Shown here piece by piece: positions 23,301 through 32,300 of a DNA stretch of 64,000 nucleotides (the first letter of the stretch is position 1; every line of letters starts with the position of its first letter). The notes under the pieces were generated by a model. The model was not told where the DNA came from and searched no databases. It worked only from the letters and a program-made list of their open reading frames with translations. Source of the DNA: Lepas anatifera (Eukaryota > Arthropoda > Thecostraca > Lepadidae); NCBI GenBank assembly GCA_034440635.1, contig JAOTON010002273.1, forward strand, positions 186,001 through 250,000. Direction: 5' to 3'. The translations under genes and the position numbers were made by a program.

Positions 23301-26300
23301 ATTCAGGATGATCGAACGGGAATCGAGTTCAACATCCTGACATCTTTATAATTAAAGTATACTCCAGCTGGAACACGGCTCAAAGTCGTGCAGTAACAGC
23401 GCCGTCCCCACTGTGCAGAGGTTCTCAACACCAACGACTACAACCCGATCAAAGGCGAGGGCGAGCGGGGTCAGCCGGTGGTCATCCCCTCCTCGCTCGC
23501 CGACAAAATGCGGAAGCTCTACCGCATCAACGAGTTCAACCTGGTGGCCTCGGACCGGATATCCGTCAACAGGACGCTGCCCGAAGTCAGGAAATCGCTG
23601 TGAGTGGTTCACAACTCTCCGACACGCCGGAGACGCGTGATGTCCGCATTTGGCTCGTTCGCTTCATTTTCTGATACATAAGCGTGTGAGCTTCCCGGCG
23701 TGATCAATTAGTTATCGAGGTTCAGAGTGGATCTTCTAACCTCAGGTGTGAAAAATGATGGATATGTGTCGCATAACTGGCCTAATCTTTGAAAATACTC
23801 ATAATATTTTACGGGCAATAAAAATAAATTGAACTTCCGTTATCAACCGGTGACGTGCTGGACCATTGCCAGTTTACTGGGTCCTTGTTTGCCAGGCCAA
23901 ACTCTTTTGAATTTCAGAGGCAGTTACGAAAGTATTTAAGAAAGAAAATAACTCCTTTATGGATACCATTATGTCTTTTAGGGTTACCATGCCAAGCTAT
24001 ATTTTTGAATTTTAAATGCCACGTCTAAAATAGCCAATTTTCAGAAATGGATATATCTTATTAACCTGGAATTTGGACTTTAAAGGTAAGAATTGGCACA
24101 TAGGCTGCTTTGGGGATAGGGGATAAAGGAAGTAGAGGTAGATCATCCCTCAGCACCCCCGAAAATGGTCAAGGCGCTCCTCTAAAGAGTCGATGACGTC
24201 CCCCTGAAATGTCGCATCCCCTGCGATGCGAAAATCGGCGCCCTGCGATAGGGTTTGGCGCAACCTGATAGGTTTTGCAGGCCAGAAGTGGCACCTCCCC
24301 CCTCCTCAAGGTTCTCCACCGATCGGCGGTCCTGGATCCGCTTATGAATTGGCATATTATCGATCAGAACACATAATCGTATTTCTAAATATATTCTTCA
24401 TGCTCTTTTCTCTTCGAAAAATTAGAGCATTTTCACTGACCTAGGTTTACATCTTATATGTAGAAACAAGGACTTTGATCGGCTGGGAACACAAGTCTAA
24501 TTCTCGTTGAGCTTTCTACTTGCCGAGCTATCGAGCAGTTTATTTACCAAGTGACCTTTACCACATTGTGACAAACTCATCCTGTCATCTGCAGGTGTCA
24601 AGAGAAGAAGTACAGCATTGACAAACTTCCCACCGCCTCTATCATCATCGTATTCCACAACGAAGCCTGGTCCACCCTCCTTCGCACCATCCACAGCGCC
24701 ATCAACAGGTCTCCCCGAGCCCTCCTCAAAGAAATAATCCTGGTGGACGACGCCAGTGAGCGCAGTTTCCTAAAACAGCCACTAGATGACTATTTGGCGC
24801 GGCTGTCGGTGCCGGCGCGCGTGGTTCGTATTCAAGAAAGGACAGGACTGATCCGGGCTCGGCTGATGGGGGCTCAGGAGACTGCCGGAGAAGTGATGAT
24901 CTTCCTGGACGCCCACTGCGAGTGCACTGAAGGTGAGGAAGGGCAGGTACCAGCTGCGCTTGTGGCGTAGAGGAGGGTAGCCTTGTCCTAGTCACTGGTC
25001 AGCAGGAGTGTAACTTTGTGAAAATCTTTAGGGGTGCTTTTTCCTAGTCAACCCATAACATTTTACTGGCAGTGTTAGGGGATGAAAAACGTAAAAAGGG
25101 GTAAAAACCTTACACTTTTGCCCTTACACCTTTGTTATGCGACATTAAAGTAAACACCCCTCCCACAAAATTCTCCCACACACTTTAGACGCGGGCAAAG
25201 GTGCTTTGCACAGAACGCCTTATAAAAATCCCTTAACTAACTAGCTAACACTTTTGTCGAAACATCTCTAATGACTTCTTTCTTGCTTTTATTTGCACTC
25301 CACACTGTTCCCCCTCGGATCAAATAATAGTTTAGCCCCCTGGTTTGTGCGTTTGGGGGAGTATGGCTCAAATGTCATTCCCCTGCATCCGCCAGTGACT
25401 TAACTCGCGCCCTGCTGGGGGAGCGAAATTCGCCCCACCCTCCTGGTTTTCCCCGGATAACGCAAAAACCAAGAGACGCAGAGCAACAAACTTACAGTGT
25501 CTTATCCCTGATCAATTTTACGCATCTCACCAAATTTTTTAGGGCAGGTCATGTCAGGTCAAGGAGCTATCCAAAGTCAAGCGACCTGACCTCAAAACCT
25601 AAAATTACGAGTTTGATGCGGCGCCTAAGGAGCATCAGCCAACCGATCAGTTTGAAACGCTCACAATATGATGAGGCTATTAGGGTCTACAAATCTGCTA
25701 TCTCGGGATTTTGATAATGTTGACCGAAGGTGGGGCCATTTTTTGGTCACCCCATAAGTCTATGGAGAAAAATAGAAAGGGCTCGTTTTTGGTAAGTCCG
25801 GGATAGATAAAGCTGAAAATGCCCAAACGGTGTATTCTTGCCACGATCTGGACCATAAAGTTGAGTTTTGGACCATCTGACCTCTCAAAGGTCATGTCAG
25901 GTCACAGGAGATTGTTTTGCCAATAACTTCTCACTGAATTGAGATAAAGCTCCCATTTTGCTTTCATTGTGCTTGTGTTGTCACGAGGAGTCGATTGATA
26001 TGCAATATGACCATACCAGGTCACCCTGTGACCTTGACCCAGCTCGATGTCAGGTCATTTCACAGTTTGACCTACCAAGGTCATATTATACGAGTGCATT
26101 ATTCGATTCACCTCGATGAGAGGAATCCAATGTTGTGTAAATATTTGCTCTAACTCCACTGAATAAATATCTAGAGGGGGAAACGTGCACTGCCCTGTTG
26201 TAAGCCTATGGAATATTCTTTGACCTATGCTGACCTCAACATTGTCCTGACATAAGAATACTTCCTGTAATTTCCCTTCGCCACGTCAGGAGCTTTCGAA

Positions 26301-29300
26301 CGCCGTGCGTAATTTTTCTTTAGCTTTCCTGGGAAATGAGATACAGAGGGAGGGGGTGGCGAAATACGCCCCCCCTCCCAGTGGGATGCGTCATGCCAGG
26401 GACCCCAGCGGAGCGCGTGTTAAGCCTCCTGCTCATCAAAGGTCACAGCTCAAAAAGCTGCAAACTTGGTTAAACCAGAGGTTTTTGGTGTCTTTTAAAC
26501 TAGCGCGCAGACAAACGGCTACCTATTTAGTGTCATTGTTTGGATTTTACCACCATTTAAAGCTTATCTATGGTGTTACATCGTTCTTGGACCAACAAAG
26601 GTTTGAACACTTATTTAACCCTCGCCTCGGAGTGGGGGTGTTTGAACACCCCCTTCGGGTTTTTGGCGACACGAAAAACGGCGGCGCCACCAAAAAGAAT
26701 TTTCCATATCGATGACCTAAGGTCAAGTACGGATCAAGACCTCTCTATTGGAAATACATGGGGAAAACAGAAATTGGGCTGTATTTGTGTAGATGCAGCT
26801 GAGAATACCTTCATATTCTCCAAATCGCAGTATCCTGGGCCCCTTTTCAGGTTCATGTTGCAATTTTTGACCTGTGTCCGCTGAGGTCATCTGGGCTACT
26901 TAAGCAGTTTTCAGAATTAGGTCAATAACTTTGCATGAAATGATGGCACAACTTTTATTTTGATACCATTGCGCTTGGATTGCTATTGCAAGTCGATTGA
27001 TATGCATATTGACTAGGCTAGATAAAAAAGTGACATTGACCTGACCTGAGGTCAGGTAATTTTTGTGTTTTGACCTAGTATGATCATATCATACATTAAT
27101 CGATTCGCCGTGATGAGAGGAAGCGAATGGTGCCTATAAAATGGTTCTAAAACTCAACTCTTTCAGACGCTAGAGCCGAATAAATATAATCAAAATGACA
27201 CTTTCTTTGACCTGTCATGACTGCAATATTGACCTGAGCCAAACAATGACTGACATAATTTTTTCATGAATTGCTATGAGCTATCCACCAGCCTTCGCGT
27301 TTTGCGCTATCCCGCGTAGGGGCCGAGTTCGAGGGGGCAGGCGTTCAACTCCCCCCCACCCATCCACCAGGGCTAGGGTGGCTCAGGAGGCCCAGCAGGG
27401 CGCGGGTTAATAGCCAAACTGAGGTCGAAAACTGCGTTAGCCTAGAGCCATAATGTAGGCGAATCCTCTCGTCACGGCGAATCAAATTGTGTATGGTATG
27501 AACATGCTGTGTCAAAATCTAAGAATGACCTAACCAAATGTCAGGTCAAGAGCATTATCTTGTCTGACATAATTGATATGCATACCAATCGACTCGTAAT
27601 GGCAAGCTAAGCGAAATGGTACCAAAGCGAAATATCTGTTATCATTTCCTGCCAAGTTGTCCAGCGAAGTTGTCCGAGTTTCCTGCAAACCTATGTCTGA
27701 AAAAGGCTTAGATAGTCCCAAATGACCTTACATAGATCATACAACAAACATGCCAAGTTGGACCTTTGGGGTGGCCCAATATACTTATATTACGAGAACA
27801 GGAAGCTATTTTAACCCTTGCCCTACTGGAGGTATTTTACTCCTCTCGCTCTACCGGGGGATCGATTCGACCCTCATCCGTTTGAAAATTAAGAAAGGTG
27901 GAAATACGTGGTAAATCGCAGCCTGTTGCCCGAGACCTGAACTCTCCGACAGTGAACAATTATGTTTACCCTAGGTTAACTAGTAACCTCGTGAGGTCAC
28001 AAAATGGTGAAATTTTGACACATTTAGAAAATCCCTTATGATTCGGGAATCAATAGACCTAGAACCAAGGTGTCAATGTGTTTGTCGTGGCCCAAGGAGT
28101 TCCACAATATGCGGCATGACCTTGCAAGGTCACGCGTGACCTTGGCCTTAGACCACCTAACATAACCTTAGGTCAAGGTTGGAATGAGGTCGCATACCAT
28201 CGAATCCTTGGGTGACGCTCGTCACTATGATACCAAATTCATTGCTGCATCTTGTCCCGTCCATGAGTATAGCCAACAAGAGCTTCTACAACGGTAACCT
28301 TTGCTGACCTTTGGGGACCTCTGGTGCCTTCGTTATGGAATTGACCTCAGAATAGATGGCGTATTCCAAATTTCTTTTTCAGGAGCCTTCGAATCCTGTT
28401 TAGAAACCTGATCTAGCTCTTCTAGAAGCCGAGTAACGCCCGTTTTTTCAGATTTATTTTTAGGACCAAAATTGCCTTACATGGGCATAGAAATGGCGTC
28501 ATAACTCGGTGACCCGACATGTCATTTACTTAAAATTTGGTCAAAATGTGTCAAAGTAATTTTGTTATACAATTTCCACGCAGCATTGGGCTAAACGAAA
28601 CTTTTTGTGTCATCGTGAAAAATAACGAGGGGCGTCGAATCGGCCCCCCGTAGAACGAGGGTTAAGCAATATGAGCCAAAATATAGCTATTTTACAGTTT
28701 TTACCATGTATTTCCATTGAAGAGGTCACTCGTAAATGAAACTAGGTATATCACCGATTTCATAAAAACCCGGAATATATGTTGCAGCACCCGGTAGGCC
28801 CATAATGGTTTTTAAGTGTCGAATTGCTAGGTTAAACGTGTTCTTACTTATAAGTAACGTAACTTTACTTATTGCATAAATGCAATCCTAATTTTTTATG
28901 AAGTCATTTGCCTTGGCCTGATGACCTGACCTAACATGACCAAACTTGATTTTTTAAAAATGCGGAATTGATCAAGGAAGAGATATGAAAGATAAGGCGG
29001 CGCAGCGCCGCCGTTTATCCGCTATCCTTAAAAAGCCTTATGGAGACCATCGATGCTCCTCTCGGACGGGCGAGGGTTAAGCACAAGCTACGTTTCCCAG
29101 ATATTGGCCCTGATTTCCCTCCCTTTCTAAACAAGTTCCAATAGATCACAGTTACCACATGTTGCTTTTTGACCCTCCTTTGGTACGTATATCAGCTATG
29201 GACAGGTCTGATCTACATACAGCCTAAATAAATTCAGAAATAAATTGCAGCATGCACCATGGCATTTTGGAAAAGAAGTCCAGCAGTGAACTTTGTTTTT

Positions 29301-32300
29301 TCTGTCTGGAAGACATGATCAAGGAAACGACGAGTGCACTCGGTGGTACTGATTCTGAGACAACGGCGACACGGCAATTAACATTTTGGAAAACGCGCTC
29401 TTTCGGCTTTGGTCGCAAGTGGCAGCTACCTAATTTCCATAGTTATTCCGGCGGCTCACCGTCTAAATATGACCTCATGCGGTTATATGAAATCTTCAGA
29501 TCACTTAGGTTATCTTTTAAGCTCGACATTATCTCCAGATGAATAGTAACAAGAGAGCTCCGAATCTCTAATACTTATTATTTAATTGCTACATAATCCT
29601 GACATTTCCTATTAGAACGTCGCAGAATAGTTTTAGGGGTGCTTTTGGAAGTTTAGGGGTGCTTTCAAAGTTTTAGGGGTGCTTGCGCACCCCTAAAAGT
29701 ATGCAAAGTTACACGCCTGCTGGTCAGACCCTTTAAATTTCCATCAACTCTGGAACGACATTGAAATCACCAGGGTGAAATACTTCCCTGATACAAATGA
29801 TTTCAAGAATTACGCCTCAATTGAATCATCATTTTGCATTCATCCTTAAAAAAACGGGTTTGGTTATGAACCCCTCTTTCTGTCGAGGTAGGTAAAATGA
29901 TTTATACATTTTCTCTGGTATACGAGTCCGAAACCGGACATTGCTTTGATCAGATTCCTGAGTTGAGAGCACCCTCTGGTCCCACCGCCAGCCCGCCTTC
30001 ACAGTCTCCGTGTACGGCAGGCTGGCTGGAGCCCCTGCTGTCGCGGATTTCCGAGAGTCCCACCTCCGTGGTCTGTCCCGTCATCGACATCATCAACGAC
30101 GACACGTTCGCCTACACGCGCAGCTTCGAGCTGCACTGGGGTGGCTTCAACTGGCAATTGCACTTCCGCTGGTTCACGCTAGGGGAACGCGAGATCGAAG
30201 CACGCCGCAAGGACAACACAGCTCCCTTCAGGTGATTAAGTGCTGGATGTAGTTTGGGGCGGTGGCAGCTTCAGGTTTAGAGAGGGAAAATGGGCAAGTT
30301 GATCCGACCTCAGGACTGCCCATGGCTCACCAAGCTTCTCGGGGCGGCACCGGAAGCAGCGGTTTGATGTGGCTATGCATGGTCAGCAGCAGGCATCCGT
30401 AGATTTCCCAATCCACTTCCCTAGTAAGAGAACAATGAAAGCCGGACTCAACCTGAAAGCTCTTATGTTTGATGATCGGTCCTGGTTATTAGTTTGAACA
30501 CTTGTCAGAGCTCCGAGTGGCGGAGCCGTCGAAGGGGATATTCTTGAAGACAGTATGAGTTCGATATTCGATTCTCCTATTGATACTCACTTTCTTGGCT
30601 CTATCTTGCGAACGGTTCGAGCTGGAGTGAAACATAGGCTAATTTTGAAATGAGCTTATCTTGAGCCTTCAGACGATATTTGTTTTGACGCGGCAAGGAG
30701 CATTACTCTGAGAATTCTCGAAAATCAGCAAATCTTTGGTTTCTAAAATTATACATGATACCACTGTCATATTTCATCCCCCATCAAAATATGCATCTGT
30801 AATATCTCGGAAGAGCTTTCCAAAAATGTTTTTAATATCACTCTACCTCAAATCAAGAATATCTTTTGGTGTTGAGCGACGTAACAACCCTAAGGTTCGC
30901 CAACTCCGCCTCGTTGGAAGGCACCTCGTTGATCCCGTTACACTTATACAAAGAGCTCGCCGGAGCTTGAATCAGGCGCCTGTGGCTTAAAGAATAAATG
31001 TCAATGCTGAGTGAAAACTAAAACGGCGACGGATTGCACAATTCGATATTTTTATTGATTTCGAGTTCAACGTAGTAAAAACCGACTACATACTTATTTG
31101 CAGGCTCTGTCTAAATAACTAAAACATAACAGGAGCAAAGTCAGTCGCAAAGGGCAAAACGAAATCTGAGAGCAATTAATTTTTAATTATTTTAACAGAA
31201 GCTTTTGATAGATCTCGCCACCTATGTTTGATTGATATTGATATTGATGTAAGCTCGTATATATTTCGAAACAGATTCCGAGTGGGATTGTAGGTGTCAC
31301 CTGAGACATCATTTTTCAGATAGCAAACTTCGAAATCCACGCGCAGCGTTCGGAACCAGCATCAGGACAACCATCCAGCGCGAATTGGAGCTGACACGCT
31401 GGAATGCAGTGAGTAACGTCTGAGTGTCGGTTTGTCAGAACCCCGGCGATGGCGGGAGGCCTGTTTGCCATCAACCGCGACTTCTTCTACCAGTCGGGCT
31501 CCTACGACCGGGACATGGACATCTGGGGCGGCGAAAACATCGAAATGTCACTCCGGGTGAGTCTGTGCTCCCCTGGTGTGATTAGGATCGCACCTAACCC
31601 CGCCTCCCAGCTTGTGAGAGCCTGTCTGCCCTGACCCCGACCTTTAAGACGTGAGAACCGGCCCTACCCTGCCCCTTAGGACGTGAGAACCGGCCCATAC
31701 CCTTTGCCATGACCTTTATGCCCTTTAGAACAGGAAACTCGCCCCTGACCCCGCCTCATAATACTAAGACCCGGTCCTTACCCCTCCCCTTAGGACGTGG
31801 GTATCGGCCTTGGCCCTGCCTGTTATGATTCGAATACCTGTCCTGACCCAACCCGTTAGGACGTAAGAAACTGTCCAACTACACGTGCCGGCAGAAGAGA
31901 GCTGTGCTAACGCTGCCTGCTCGGCAGGTGTGGATGTGTGGCGGCAGTGTGGAGATCCACCCCTGTTCGCATGTGGGCCACATCTTCCGGAGGAACTCTC
32001 CGTACACCTTCCCCCGGAAGGGTGGTGTTGGTGGGGTGCTGCACCACAACCTGGCACGGGTCGCCAGCGTGTGGATGCAAAAGTGGGCCGATTTCTACTT
32101 CAAGGTCAATAAAGGTCAGTGCAAATGAAACGTCTTCAAATTCGTAAATATTCTGTTCTATTTGTTTATCACGATAAGTTCGTGACTACGCTTTTTCAAG
32201 TATCATGGAGATTGATACGAGGTGAGCGTAAACAATGTTTCCCGTCGCAACAGTTCCTTTTTTTGGATATTGTCTCGGAGACAGACTGTCTCAGCTCTGT

